Origin: Candidatus Omnitrophota bacterium
GTDB taxonomy: Bacteria > Omnitrophota > Omnitrophia > Omnitrophales > Aquincolibacteriaceae
Length of the DNA: 46,212 bases
Assembly (NCBI GenBank): GCA_030698625.1
Contig: JAUYMS010000009.1
Span: 1-46,212 of the forward strand
Direction of reading: 5' to 3'
Each line of letters starts with the position of its first letter. Positions within the stretch are counted from its first letter, which is position 1. Positions 15,575-23,902 of this stretch are shown piece after piece. The translations under genes and the position numbers were made by a program. Under the pieces are notes generated by a model that saw nothing but the letters and a program-made list of their open reading frames with translations, ran no database searches and had not been told where the DNA came from.

Positions 15575-16594
15575 CTATGCATAACCTGCGCGATCCATAA
15601 GCCGTACGGCATCGCTCTGCAATTCGCCCGCTTGAGATACATTGATCATGCTTTCCTTGAAGTCGCCCCAACTGGCAACGATCGGGTGAGGCTCTACGGA
15701 TGGATTGACCGGATACTCCAGGTTTCCGTCAGCAAAAAGATTCTGCGCCTTAATCGACGACAACCATTCTAGGAACCTTTGAGCTTCTTCAGGATGTTTG
15801 GCATACCGGGCGATGCCGGCCCCCGAAATATTCACATGCACGCCGCGATCCTTCTGATTGGGCCAGAATAGAGCCAGGGGCGTCTTCGGATTGTCTAACA
15901 TAATGCGGCCAAAATAGTATGTGTTTCCGATTCCAACATCACACTGACCCGCGGCAATACTTTCCATCATCGTTGTATCACTCGTGAAAACATCGGTCGC
16001 CAAATTCTTTATCCAACCGCGGACCACTTTCTCGGTCGCAGCCTCACCCAGATCGGCAATCATCATTGCAACCAAGGACTGGTTATACTCCTTTTTCGAG
16101 GTCCGAAGACACACGCGGCCCACCCACTGATCTTCGGCCAGCGCCTCATAAGAGGACAGATCGGCAGGCCTAACCTTAGTCGGATTATAGACAATGGTAC
16201 GCGCCCTCACGGACAGCCCGAACCACCGGTCATCGGGGTCCCGCAGGTGCGCCGGCACATTGACATTGAGAAGGGTAGAATCCACGGTGCTGAGCAAGCC
16301 CTCTTCAGCGGCCTGCCACAAATTGCCGGCGTCCACAGCAATAAACAAATCAGCCGGGGTATCAGCTCCCTCTGCCTTTAAGCGCTGCAAGAGGGGTCCC
16401 GCTTTATCGGTAATATACTTAATTTCAATCCCGGTCTCGGCCGTGTATGCATCAAAAAGCGGTTTGATTAAGTGTTCATTGCGAGCCGAGTAGACGACAA
16501 TTTCATCTCCGGCCCGCGCATTCTCCACGGAGCCGAGGACTACGACATAAATTGCAAATAGCACCCATGGAACAACTCTCAAAAACATTTTCAC
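15575..16594 (-). CDS. fbpA: Ferric iron-binding periplasmic protein
   Basis: This is a solute-binding protein of 339 residues with a Sec signal peptide (~1-28, ending NARAG). The mature start DEIVVYSARNEHLIKPLFDAY is typical of class II iron-binding proteins. The adjacent tyrosines of NTYYFGRI correspond to the Fe(III)-coordinating pair of the family. The start is taken as GTG at 16594, with AGG 7 nt upstream; it overlaps the fur stop by 4 bp (GTGA). An ATG two codons later is the alternative. Coupling to fur points to iron-responsive expression. Confidence 0.94.
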   Translation of the reverse strand: MKMFLRVVPWVLFAIYVVVLGSVENARAGDEIVVYSARNEHLIKPLFDAYTAETGIEIKYITDKAGPLLQRLKAEGADTPADLFIAVDAGNLWQAAEEGLLSTVDSTLLNVNVPAHLRDPDDRWFGLSVRARTIVYNPTKVRPADLSSYEALAEDQWVGRVCLRTSKKEYNQSLVAMMIADLGEAATEKVVRGWIKNLATDVFTSDTTMMESIAAGQCDVGIGNTYYFGRIMLDNPKTPLALFWPNQKDRGVHVNISGAGIARYAKHPEEAQRFLEWLSSIKAQNLFADGNLEYPVNPSVEPHPIVASWGDFKESMINVSQAGELQSDAVRLMDRAGYA

Positions 16595-17022
16595 CGGCAG
16601 GCCTCACAGTACCCGAAGAGCCGATGATCGTGAAAGATGAGTTTAAAATTATGCTTTTCGCACACGGTCTCTTGCGTCTTCTCAATTTCTTCACTATGAA
16701 ACTCAATAATGTGCTTACAGCGAACACACACCATATGATCGTGATGCCCCTTGCCGGACGTCCTTTCGAAGAACTCGCGCTTCCCCTCACCTACGGATTT
16801 CTGGATGACACCGCTTTCTAACAGCAATGGCAGCGTACGGTAAACGGTGTCTCGAGATGTCCGCAGCCCCTTCTTCTTCAACTGCGCATAGAAGCTATCC
16901 GCATCAAAGTGGCTGTTAAGTTTCATCACTTCTTCGAGGATACCTTTACGCTCATAGGTAAACTTGAGACCCTTTTCGGCAAGCAGCTCACGAAAGGCCT
17001 GGAATTTTTTTGTATTGGACAT
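16591..17022 (-). CDS. fur: Ferric uptake regulator
   Basis: This Fur-family metal-dependent repressor is 143 residues from the ATG at 17022, which has GGGGA upstream; an in-frame TTG at 17049 lacks a site. The winged-helix domain (~1-80) includes TSRDTVYRTLPLLLESG. The dimerisation/metal domain holds HHDHMVCVRCKHIIEF, with the His cluster and structural CxxC, and ends in CEAC. As first gene of fur-fbpA-fbpB-fbpC it is most likely the iron sensor for that operon. Zur or PerR roles are less likely from context. A palindrome 50-66 bp upstream is a candidate autoregulatory operator. Confidence 0.93.
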   Translation of the reverse strand: MSNTKKFQAFRELLAEKGLKFTYERKGILEEVMKLNSHFDADSFYAQLKKKGLRTSRDTVYRTLPLLLESGVIQKSVGEGKREFFERTSGKGHHDHMVCVRCKHIIEFHSEEIEKTQETVCEKHNFKLIFHDHRLFGYCEACR

Positions 17023-17071
17023 GTTGTTTCCCCGTACGCGGTTAGCCAAGCGACTTCATCTTAATAGGATC

Positions 17072-17088
17072 ATATCTTAATCAGATAT
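17072..17088. promoter_or_regulatory. Candidate Fur operator upstream of fur
   Basis: ATATCT-TAATC-AGATAT is a perfect 6-5-6 inverted repeat inside an AT-rich tract, and overlaps a possible -10 (TATGAT on the minus strand). ATCTTA recurs three times around it (near 17058, 17074 and 17095). It resembles but does not match the classical 19-bp Fur box. The position directly before fur-fbpABC is the main support. Confidence 0.45.
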
Positions 17089-17155
17089 AACCCTATCTTA
17101 TTCTCGGATATATTCAAGCACTTTTTTGGGAAGCGGATTTAGGCAATGTGTTATG

Positions 17156-17226
17156 AGCGGGATGAGGGAATCGAACCCTCGTAGCTAGCTTGGGAAGCTA
17201 GAGCATTACCACTATGCTAATCCCGC
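17156..17226 (-). tRNA. tRNA-Gly (anticodon CCC)
   Basis: This is a 71-nt cloverleaf. The acceptor GCGGGAT pairs with ATCCCGC, the D-arm is GCAT/ATGC, the anticodon stem CTAGC/GCTAG has loop TTCCCAA (anticodon CCC, reading GGG), and the T-arm GAGGG/CCCTC has loop TTCGATT. CCA is not encoded. It begins 8 bp after the stop of the PfkB kinase gene on the same strand, so it may be processed from that transcript. Confidence 0.95.
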
Positions 17227-17234
17227 ATTTAAAA

Positions 17235-18140
17235 TTAAAAACTGCAGACTCTCCGAAAAATTTCAAGCCGTTCGTCTAACTCGGCCCTCGCGAGCCGCCG
17301 CAGGCGCTCCAAGCCGAAATCCTCCACCGTAAAGGACGCGACGATGCTGCCCATGGCAACAGCCGACTTCATGGTCTCCAACGACACCTCTCCGGCGGCA
17401 GCAAGGCATCCCATGAGGCCTCCGGCAAAAGAATCCCCAGCTCCAGTCGGATCAAAAACAGACTCCAACGGATATGCAGGGAGAGCAAAAAAATGGCCCT
17501 CAAAAAAAACAAGGGCTCCATGCTCCCCCTTTTTGATCACAATATGGTTCGGACCCATTTCGCGCATCTTGGCAGCAGCACGAATAAGATTACTCTCCCC
17601 AGTCAGTTGCCGCGCTTCACCGTCGTTCAAGACAACGCAGTGAACCCGTTTGAGGACCCTTAGAAGATCTTCCCGCTTATTTTCAATCCAAAAGTTCATT
17701 GTATCGCAAGCCACATACTTTAATTTCGCGCCCTTTACCTGATCGAGCACGCTTAACTGCAGGGCCGGATCCATGTTCGCCAGGAATAGGAAATCCGGCA
17801 GGGTCTCAAACTTCAGCCTAGGATTGAAATCCATAAGAACATTCAGCTGCGTCTCAAGTGTATGCGCCGTATTAAGGTCATTACCGTATTCTCCGCGCCA
17901 GAAAAAGGTCTTACCATCGGAAACCTCAAGATGGCTAAGGTCGATAGCCTTCTCCTCGAGAACCTTCCGGTAATCCGGCGGGAAATCCCTTCCGACGACT
18001 GCAACTAACGCAACAGGCGTAAAAAAGCTAGCGGCATAGGAAAAGTAGGACGCGGACCCCCCGAAGACTCGGTCCCGCTCTCCGAAAGGCGTTTTAACTT
18101 GGTCGATTGCAACGGTTCCGACAACAACGAGCTGCTTCAT
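17235..18140 (-). CDS. PfkB/ribokinase-family carbohydrate kinase
   Basis: This protein has about 301 residues from the ATG at 18140. That start lies 5 bp after the thiE stop, whereas the longer in-frame start would overlap thiE. The family signature DPTGAGDSFAGG with the catalytic Asp stands near residue 230, and the N-terminal lid region VFGGSASYFSYAA follows the GGxxxN pattern loosely (Ser in place of Asn). The substrate is not evident. The gene closes an operon containing gmhA and rfaE2 but no heptose-7-phosphate kinase, so it could fill that step; a nucleoside or other sugar kinase is equally possible. Confidence 0.85.
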   Translation of the reverse strand: MKQLVVVGTVAIDQVKTPFGERDRVFGGSASYFSYAASFFTPVALVAVVGRDFPPDYRKVLEEKAIDLSHLEVSDGKTFFWRGEYGNDLNTAHTLETQLNVLMDFNPRLKFETLPDFLFLANMDPALQLSVLDQVKGAKLKYVACDTMNFWIENKREDLLRVLKRVHCVVLNDGEARQLTGESNLIRAAAKMREMGPNHIVIKKGEHGALVFFEGHFFALPAYPLESVFDPTGAGDSFAGGLMGCLAAAGEVSLETMKSAVAMGSIVASFTVEDFGLERLRRLARAELDERLEIFRRVCSF

Positions 18141-18144
18141 TGCC

Positions 18145-18804
18145 TTAGACACAGGCCATCTCGTAGCTTGTGACGCATTCTCGTATTTTTCGAACGGCAT
18201 TTTCCACATCCTTTTGCCCAAAGATGCCGCGTACCACGGCTACCCGCCGAGCACCGGCATCCAAGACTTGCTTCAGATTCGTTTCGTCTATCCCGCCAAT
18301 TGCGACGATCGGGATATCTACATCAAGCGTCACCCTTTGTATCACGGACAGTCCCACCGCTTTATAATCGGGCTTTGTGGGAGTCTCAAATATGGGGCCG
18401 ACTCCGATGTAGTCCACATTTTCCTCAGCCGTCGCGACGGCCTGCTCATAACTGTGAGTTGACTTACCGATGAGGAGCTCGCGCCCCGCACGCGCAAACA
18501 AGTTTCGTATCACGCTAACGGGCAAATCGTCTTGGCCCACGTGAAGTCCGTCCGCTCCGGTTCCTAGCGCCAGGTCTAAGCGATCGTTAACAAAATATAA
18601 TTTCCCGAATCGGTCGGCGATCTTTCGCACTTGCAGGCCCAGGCGAAACAGAACCGCATCGCTCAGGGTCTTAGAGCGCAGTTGGACAATGTCGGCGCCT
18701 CCACGATACGCGCTTTCGATATCCCGCAACTGCCAATCGTCCTCACAGCGGAGGCTCGTAACTGCATAGACGCGGAAGCTTTTGAATACCTCGAGCCGAT
18801 TCAT
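18145..18804 (-). CDS. thiE: Thiamine-phosphate synthase
   Basis: ThiE joins HMP pyrophosphate and thiazole phosphate to give thiamine monophosphate. The 219-residue TIM-barrel protein has the expected motifs: VQLRSK, FVNDRLDLAL, ADGLHVGQDDL, the pyrophosphate-binding GKSTHS, DYIGVGPIFETPTK and VAIGGI near the C-terminus. It lies between rfaE2 (3 bp before) and the PfkB kinase (4 bp after). No other thiamine gene is in the window. Confidence 0.95.
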   Translation of the reverse strand: MNRLEVFKSFRVYAVTSLRCEDDWQLRDIESAYRGGADIVQLRSKTLSDAVLFRLGLQVRKIADRFGKLYFVNDRLDLALGTGADGLHVGQDDLPVSVIRNLFARAGRELLIGKSTHSYEQAVATAEENVDYIGVGPIFETPTKPDYKAVGLSVIQRVTLDVDIPIVAIGGIDETNLKQVLDAGARRVAVVRGIFGQKDVENAVRKIRECVTSYEMACV

Positions 18805-18807
18805 GTT

Positions 18808-19293
18808 TTACCGTTTCCTCTTAACACCCGCTAACATCTTGATAATACGCGAACTGGACCGACCTGCCACCAGCGGCATGCGCCGTACCGATCCACCCCA
18901 GGAAAGCACCTCGGGGGCACCCGCGATCTGACTTATTTCCCAGTCCGCACCCTTCACAAGAACATGGGGCCTGACCGCATGAATCAACCGCAAGGGTGTT
19001 GGCTCGGAAAACACAACGGCATAGTCGACGCAAGAAAGAGCGGTTAGAACTTCGATGCGATCCTTTTGCGGATTAATCGGCCTTCCCGGCCCCTTATAAC
19101 CCCGGACGGATTTGTCTGAATTCACCCCTACCACCAAGACATGCCCAAGGTTCTTGGCCTTTTGCAGATACCGGACATGCCCCAGATGCAGGACATCGAA
19201 TGTACCGTTAGTGAAAACGATTTTCTTCCTGCTGGCCCTTAGCCGGCGGGCGACCCTCGTAATGGTCGAGCGTGATAGGACTTTGGATTTCAT
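18808..19293 (-). CDS. rfaE2: D-glycero-beta-D-manno-heptose 1-phosphate adenylyltransferase
   Basis: This 161-residue nucleotidyltransferase corresponds to the C-terminal half of HldE and makes ADP-heptose for LPS core. Motifs are FTNGTFDVLHLGHVRYL (HxGH active site), VVGVNSDKSVRGYKGPGRP, and the C-terminal GRSSSRII. It occurs as a stand-alone domain without the RfaE1 kinase. The ATG overlaps the gmhA stop by 4 bp, so the two enzymes are coupled. Confidence 0.93.
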   Translation of the reverse strand: MKSKVLSRSTITRVARRLRASRKKIVFTNGTFDVLHLGHVRYLQKAKNLGHVLVVGVNSDKSVRGYKGPGRPINPQKDRIEVLTALSCVDYAVVFSEPTPLRLIHAVRPHVLVKGADWEISQIAGAPEVLSWGGSVRRMPLVAGRSSSRIIKMLAGVKRKR

Positions 19294-19865
19294 GCTCCGA
19301 AGAGCACTTCCTCGATGACTTCGCAGATGGCGTGAAGGCTTGTCGTGTGCATTTCTTGAATATGCGGCGTCTGGTCACTGCCGGCGATATAGCAATAGTC
19401 AACCAACCGCGCCAGCTTACCGCCATCTCGCCCGGCAAATCCAATCGTTACAAGGCCGGACTTCTTAGCCTGCTTGACCGCTTCCAAAATATTTTTCGAA
19501 TTCCCACTTGTGGAAATTCCAATTAGGACGTCGCCTTTCCGTCCCAACCCTTCCACTTGACGAGCAAAAACCCGCTCAAAGCCATAGTCGTTTGCCATAG
19601 CAGTGAGAATGGAAGAATCCGTAGTCAGCGCAATCGCCGGGAGACTCTGGCGCTCCTGCTTGAACCGCGCAATAAACTCAGCCGCGATGTGCTGCGCGTC
19701 GGCCGCGCTTCCCCCATTGCCGCAAAGCAAAATTTTCTTTCCCGCTTTCAGCGACTTGAGTAACTGGCGTGTTATTTCGCTGAGATCCGCAAGCTTGGCG
19801 GGGCCGAAGCTATTATCAAATGCTTCGCGATGCCCCTTTAGGACTGCTTCTATCTTGGCTTGCAT
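19290..19865 (-). CDS. gmhA: Sedoheptulose 7-phosphate (phosphoheptose) isomerase
   Basis: GmhA converts sedoheptulose 7-phosphate to heptose 7-phosphate, the entry to ADP-heptose synthesis. The 191-residue SIS-domain protein has CGNGGSAADAQHIAAEF, the phosphate-binding STSGNS loop and the catalytic-region TPHIQEMH. It lies 3 bp after a phosphofructokinase gene and overlaps rfaE2 by 4 bp. GmhB and a dedicated heptose kinase are not in the window. Confidence 0.95.
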   Translation of the reverse strand: MQAKIEAVLKGHREAFDNSFGPAKLADLSEITRQLLKSLKAGKKILLCGNGGSAADAQHIAAEFIARFKQERQSLPAIALTTDSSILTAMANDYGFERVFARQVEGLGRKGDVLIGISTSGNSKNILEAVKQAKKSGLVTIGFAGRDGGKLARLVDYCYIAGSDQTPHIQEMHTTSLHAICEVIEEVLFGA

Positions 19866-19868
19866 ACC

Positions 19869-20903
19869 TTACCCGAAAAAAATCTTTGCCATTTCATAGA
19901 AGTCTGGCGGCACCGTCTTTAAATGGCCCACGGCTTCATCCAGCGAAACATCCACGATGTTGCGCCCCTGCAGACTCACCATGCGGCCAAACTTACCGAC
20001 CTTGATTAATTCAACCGCTTTGACACCAAAGCGAGTGCCGAGGACTCGATCAAATGCTGTGGGTGTACCACCCCGTTGGATGTGGCCCAACACTGTTACT
20101 CTCGTTTCAAACCCGGTCTTTTTCTCGATAAGCTCTCCTATGACGTTCCCTACTCCCCCAAGCCGCGAGTGACCAAAGGCATCTTTCTCCCCGTCCAGCG
20201 TAATGTCTTTCTCCTTAAAGCGTTTCAAGCGCGCTCCCTCGGCAACGGCAATAATGCTGAATGTCTTCCCTCGCTTCTCGCGCTGTTTGATCAAAGCACA
20301 AACCTCATCAATGCTCACATCCACTTCGGGAATGAGAATCACATCTGCGCCGCCGGCAAGACCCGCCTCTAGAGTAATCCATCCTGCGTGGCGACCCATG
20401 AGCTCCACGACCATTACGCGATTATGCGATTCTGCCGTCGTGTGAAGACGATCAATACACTCAGTAGCTATATTTAAGGCCGTATCAAAGCCGAAAGTGT
20501 AGTCGGTAGCATTGAGATCATTATCAATGGTCTTAGGCACCCCAACGATCGGAACACCTTCCTTCGCGAGCCTGGCGGCAACGCCGAGAGTATCCTCCCC
20601 GCCAATGGCAATAACGGCTTTGAGCTTGTTATCGAAGATAGCCTTCTTAACCTTGTCGACGTCACCCTTGTTCTTATAGGGGTTCGTTCGCGACGTACCC
20701 AAAATGGTACCGCCTTTCGGCAAAATCCCGGACACTGAAGACAGATTCAGCGGTAAGAAGTCATTGTCGATAATACCCTTCCATCCATGCCGAAAACCGA
20801 CAACTTCCCAGTTTTCCCGTATCGCATATTTGACGATCGCTCGAATCACTGCGTTCAAGCCAGGACAATCCCCACCCCCCGTTAAAATTCCAATGCGCGT
20901 CAT
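19869..20903 (-). CDS. 6-phosphofructokinase, probably pyrophosphate-dependent
   Basis: This 344-residue PfkA-family enzyme starts at the ATG at 20903, with GGAGGT about 10 nt upstream. Substrate loops are present: GGGDCPGLN, IGGEDTL, PKTIDNDL and ELMGRHAGWI. The donor-selecting position holds Asp (GGEDT), where ATP enzymes of the same group have Gly (GGEGT), and Lys precedes TIDND. That pattern is typical of PPi-dependent or mixed-substrate phosphofructokinases. It is coupled to gmhA, whose substrate sedoheptulose 7-phosphate is also an acceptor for some PPi-PFKs. The donor is inferred from residues only. Confidence 0.9.
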   Translation of the reverse strand: MTRIGILTGGGDCPGLNAVIRAIVKYAIRENWEVVGFRHGWKGIIDNDFLPLNLSSVSGILPKGGTILGTSRTNPYKNKGDVDKVKKAIFDNKLKAVIAIGGEDTLGVAARLAKEGVPIVGVPKTIDNDLNATDYTFGFDTALNIATECIDRLHTTAESHNRVMVVELMGRHAGWITLEAGLAGGADVILIPEVDVSIDEVCALIKQREKRGKTFSIIAVAEGARLKRFKEKDITLDGEKDAFGHSRLGGVGNVIGELIEKKTGFETRVTVLGHIQRGGTPTAFDRVLGTRFGVKAVELIKVGKFGRMVSLQGRNIVDVSLDEAVGHLKTVPPDFYEMAKIFFG

Positions 20904-20927
20904 ACTAAAGCGAACCTCCAACCTTGG

Positions 20928-21509
20928 TTATGAGGAAGCAACTACGCTTACCTGCGATGCGGCTTCCTGAATGTCAATCTCGTGGTCCTCTATTCGGTAT
21001 ACGTCGCAGGAAATTTCCAAACGGTTTTCGTTGCCCAAAAGCTTTCTCAGACGGGTGCTGATTTCTTCCTGGATTTCGCCGAGCAGCTTCGGCACGCCTC
21101 CTCCGGACCACAACACAAGGCGCAGCTTAATTTCTACATCTTTGTTGTTAATCAAGGTCTTGATCTTCCAATCCTTTACGACGTGAAATCGCTTCAGGAC
21201 TTTTTTTATCACGTCCTCGATCGCCGTTACGGATACTACCATGGGGCCAATTTCGCTCTGGAAAATAATCGCCTCGGCGTTCCGGCCCTTTTTTACCAGC
21301 ATCTTTGAGAAGATCAGCCCCACGAGAATAAATAAGACTCCGGAAAAACCCGCCTGCAGTGACTTGGAAGGGCTTTCATAGACTTCGCGGACCTTGAAAA
21401 GGGCATCCTCCAAGGAAAGGAAATGCAGGGAGACCAACAACAATAGACTGCCCAAAGTGAGAAATGCAAATATAGCAAAGACTTGTGCAAAGGCATTCAT
21501 TACTTTCAT
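20928..21509 (-). CDS. AmaP-like Asp23 family membrane protein
   Basis: This product is about 193 residues from the ATG at 21509; an in-frame TTG at 21518 overlaps accC and sits against its ribosome-binding site. Two membrane helices (~8-30 and ~50-72) are followed by a cytoplasmic Asp23-like domain of about 110 residues (from ISVTAIED-like PMVVSVTAIEDVI onward). This is the architecture of AmaP, which anchors Asp23 at the membrane in Gram-positives. It is embedded between accC and the phosphofructokinase gene. A link to envelope or lipid metabolism is suggested by context only. Confidence 0.75.
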   Translation of the reverse strand: MKVMNAFAQVFAIFAFLTLGSLLLLVSLHFLSLEDALFKVREVYESPSKSLQAGFSGVLFILVGLIFSKMLVKKGRNAEAIIFQSEIGPMVVSVTAIEDVIKKVLKRFHVVKDWKIKTLINNKDVEIKLRLVLWSGGGVPKLLGEIQEEISTRLRKLLGNENRLEISCDVYRIEDHEIDIQEAASQVSVVASS

Positions 21510-21514
21510 AAGCG

Positions 21515-22894
21515 TCAACCCACCTTTTCTTCGTCGATATTGTCTTTTTTACTCGGTGCCAAGACCGTATCAACAAAACTTGTACTTACCGCCCCCTGTC
21601 TAAATCTGGGACGGTTCAAAATCTTTTCATGTAGCGAAATGGTCGTCTTGATCGGGCCCACTCGGCACTCTTTGAGAGCTCTGAGCATAATAGAAATTGT
21701 CTCCTGCCGGTTTTTCCCATGAGCAATGATTTTCCCGATCATTGAGTCGTAGTAGGGCGGAATACAATAACCGGCATACACATGGCTGTCGACGCGCACG
21801 TTGGGTCCTCCCGGCATAATCCATGTCTCCACTTTTCCCGGGCAGGGCATGAATTGGTTGTCCGGATCCTCTGCATTGATACGGCACTCCATAGCGTGCC
21901 CTCGGAACTGAACTTTGTCCTGCGTCACACTAAGCTTTTCACCCGCGGCAATCGCAATCTGTTCCTTAACAATATCTATCCCGGTAACAAGTTCCGTGAC
22001 CGGGTGCTCAACCTGAAGCCGGGTGTTCATCTCCATAAAATAAAAGTTCTGATCCGCGTCGACTAAAAATTCAACAGTTCCCGCATTCTCATACTTGAAT
22101 GCCTTCGCTGCTTTAATCGCGGCCTCGCCGATCTTACGGCGCAGCTTCAGATTAAAGCCCGGCGCTGGACACTCCTCGATGAGCTTTTGATGCCGCCGCT
22201 GAATGGAACAATCCCGTTCACCCATATGGATAATGTTACCGCGGCTATCCGCCATAATCTGTACTTCCACATGACGCGGTTCTTTAATAAGCTTCTCTAT
22301 GTAGACTTCCCGATTTCCAAACGAGGCCTCACCTTCCGCCTGCGCTGTAAGGAATGCACTGATCAATTTACCGTCATTGTGAGCCTCACGGATCCCTTTT
22401 CCTCCTCCGCCCGCCACTGCCTTGCACATTATCGGGTAGCCGATCTTCTTCGCCATACGCAGGGCTTCTTCCTGATCCTTGACCGTGCCCTTGCTTCCGG
22501 GGATTATGGGAACTCCGGCTTTTCGCATCTCCTGCCTTGCCAAAGACTTGTTGCCCGCCATCCGTATGCTTTCAGGTTTGGGGCCTATGAATCGAATCTG
22601 ACAAGATTCGCAGATCTCCGCAAAATGCGCGTTCTCCGCCAGAAAACCGTAACCGGGATGAATGGCCTCGACATCCGCTATTTCTGCCGCCGAAATCAAA
22701 GCCGGAATATTCAGGTAACTTTCCGAGGACGGCGCCTCCCCTATGCAAATAGCTTCGTCGGCGTACTTCACATGAAGAGAATCTCGGTCTGCCTTTGAAA
22801 AAACAGCAACCGTCTTAATACCCAATTCATGGCAGGCGCGTATGATACGCACAGCAACCTCACCGCGATTTGCCACTAGAATTTTATGAAACAT
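21515..22894 (-). CDS. accC: Acetyl-CoA carboxylase biotin carboxylase subunit
   Basis: AccC carboxylates the biotin of AccB with bicarbonate and ATP. The 459-residue ATP-grasp protein has the N-terminal [17 protein letters not shown], the glycine-rich [12 protein letters not shown] loop, [25 protein letters not shown] and the metal-binding [16 protein letters not shown]. Length and motifs are normal, with a charged tail of about 15 residues. It lies 18 bp after accB in the long operon starting at DUF1844; accD is in a separate operon. Confidence 0.97.
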   Translation of the reverse strand: MFHKILVANRGEVAVRIIRACHELGIKTVAVFSKADRDSLHVKYADEAICIGEAPSSESYLNIPALISAAEIADVEAIHPGYGFLAENAHFAEICESCQIRFIGPKPESIRMAGNKSLARQEMRKAGVPIIPGSKGTVKDQEEALRMAKKIGYPIMCKAVAGGGGKGIREAHNDGKLISAFLTAQAEGEASFGNREVYIEKLIKEPRHVEVQIMADSRGNIIHMGERDCSIQRRHQKLIEECPAPGFNLKLRRKIGEAAIKAAKAFKYENAGTVEFLVDADQNFYFMEMNTRLQVEHPVTELVTGIDIVKEQIAIAAGEKLSVTQDKVQFRGHAMECRINAEDPDNQFMPCPGKVETWIMPGGPNVRVDSHVYAGYCIPPYYDSMIGKIIAHGKNRQETISIMLRALKECRVGPIKTTISLHEKILNRPRFRQGAVSTSFVDTVLAPSKKDNIDEEKVG

Positions 22895-22912
22895 GAAGCG
22901 GAGACCTCTGCC

Positions 22913-23374
22913 CTACTTGATCTTGAAAAGCGGTTGATCGAATTCTACGGGCTGGCCATTGTTAACAAGAACTTCGACAATGGTCCCGTTACTTTCTGAT
23001 TTGATCTCATTCATCAGCTTCATTGCCTCAATGATGCACAACACGTCGCCTACCTTGATGGATTGCCCCACGGTTACGTAAGGCGGCTGATCCGGCGCCG
23101 GCGTTGTGTAAAAGGTACCGACCATCGGTGATCGCACTTTGGTGCCTCCGTCTGCAGGGTTTTCGGCTGCCGGCCCCACAGCTTTGCTCGCCATTTCATA
23201 ACTCGCGGACATCGGAATAACCACAGGCTGCGACCCGGCCATTTGCTCTGCGACCATCTTCCCGCCGCTGCCTTTCCGCAACTTGATTTTTGTTCCGTCC
23301 TTTTCGATCTCGACTTCCGTCAGATCGTGCTCCTCCATGAGCCCCAACAATTCCTTAATCTCTCTTATATTCAT
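22913..23374 (-). CDS. accB: Biotin carboxyl carrier protein of acetyl-CoA carboxylase
   Basis: This 153-residue carrier has an N-terminal helical region (MNIREIKELLGLMEEHDLTE), a Pro/Ala-rich linker (~50-80) and a C-terminal biotinyl domain (~82-153). The biotin-accepting lysine lies in EAMKLMNEI, with SPMVGTFY at the domain start. It precedes accC by 18 bp, the normal accBC arrangement. Confidence 0.96.
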   Translation of the reverse strand: MNIREIKELLGLMEEHDLTEVEIEKDGTKIKLRKGSGGKMVAEQMAGSQPVVIPMSASYEMASKAVGPAAENPADGGTKVRSPMVGTFYTTPAPDQPPYVTVGQSIKVGDVLCIIEAMKLMNEIKSESNGTIVEVLVNNGQPVEFDQPLFKIK

Positions 23375-23428
23375 CCTTCAGCCCCAAGGGTTTGCGATAT
23401 TAAACTTAAGTCGGAAAAAACTGTCAAT

Positions 23429-23902
23429 TTAGATCGTGCGAACTACTGAGGTCAGCGCTTGTAAACCCAGCAAATAGCTGTCCATCCCAAAACCCGCAAT
23501 CTGCCCGACACAAGCCCCGACCGTCAAAGAGCGCTGGCGAAACTCCTCTCGCTGATAGATGTTGGAGAGATGAACCTCAACGCTAGGCAAATTAGACGCC
23601 ATCAGGGCATCTCGAATAGCCACACTGGTATGAGTATAGGCGGCGGGATTAATCAATATCCCCTGATACTTATTTGTCGCTCCCTGAATCAAATCCACGA
23701 TCTCGCCCTCGTGATTTGATTGCACTACCCTCAGGGTATAGTTGAGTTTTGCGGCCGCGTCCTTGAGGCGGCGGTTTATCTCCGCAATGGTCGTACGGCC
23801 ATAGACGTTCACTTCACGGGCCCCTAGAAGATTGAGATTCGGTCCATGAATTACAAGGATCTTCCGACTCTTACCTTTTATTGACTTTCGCTTCGCACTC
23901 AT
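23429..23902 (-). CDS. aroQ: 3-dehydroquinate dehydratase type II
   Basis: AroQ catalyses the third step of the shikimate pathway. The 157-residue protein has the type II signature [16 protein letters not shown] with the catalytic Tyr, [27 protein letters not shown] and [16 protein letters not shown] basic extension of about 12 residues precedes the core. The ATG overlaps the end of the upstream YbhN-like gene by 4 bp, and 54 bp separate it from accB. The aroQ-accB-accC order is common in bacteria. Confidence 0.96.
   Translation of the reverse strand: MSAKRKSIKGKSRKILVIHGPNLNLLGAREVNVYGRTTIAEINRRLKDAAAKLNYTLRVVQSNHEGEIVDLIQGATNKYQGILINPAAYTHTSVAIRDALMASNLPSVEVHLSNIYQREEFRQRSLTVGACVGQIAGFGMDSYLLGLQALTSVVRTI

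Noticed and set aside
22187-22798. A 203-codon plus-strand frame
   Set aside because: It is antisense to accC, whose motifs are all intact on the other strand; no domain is visible.
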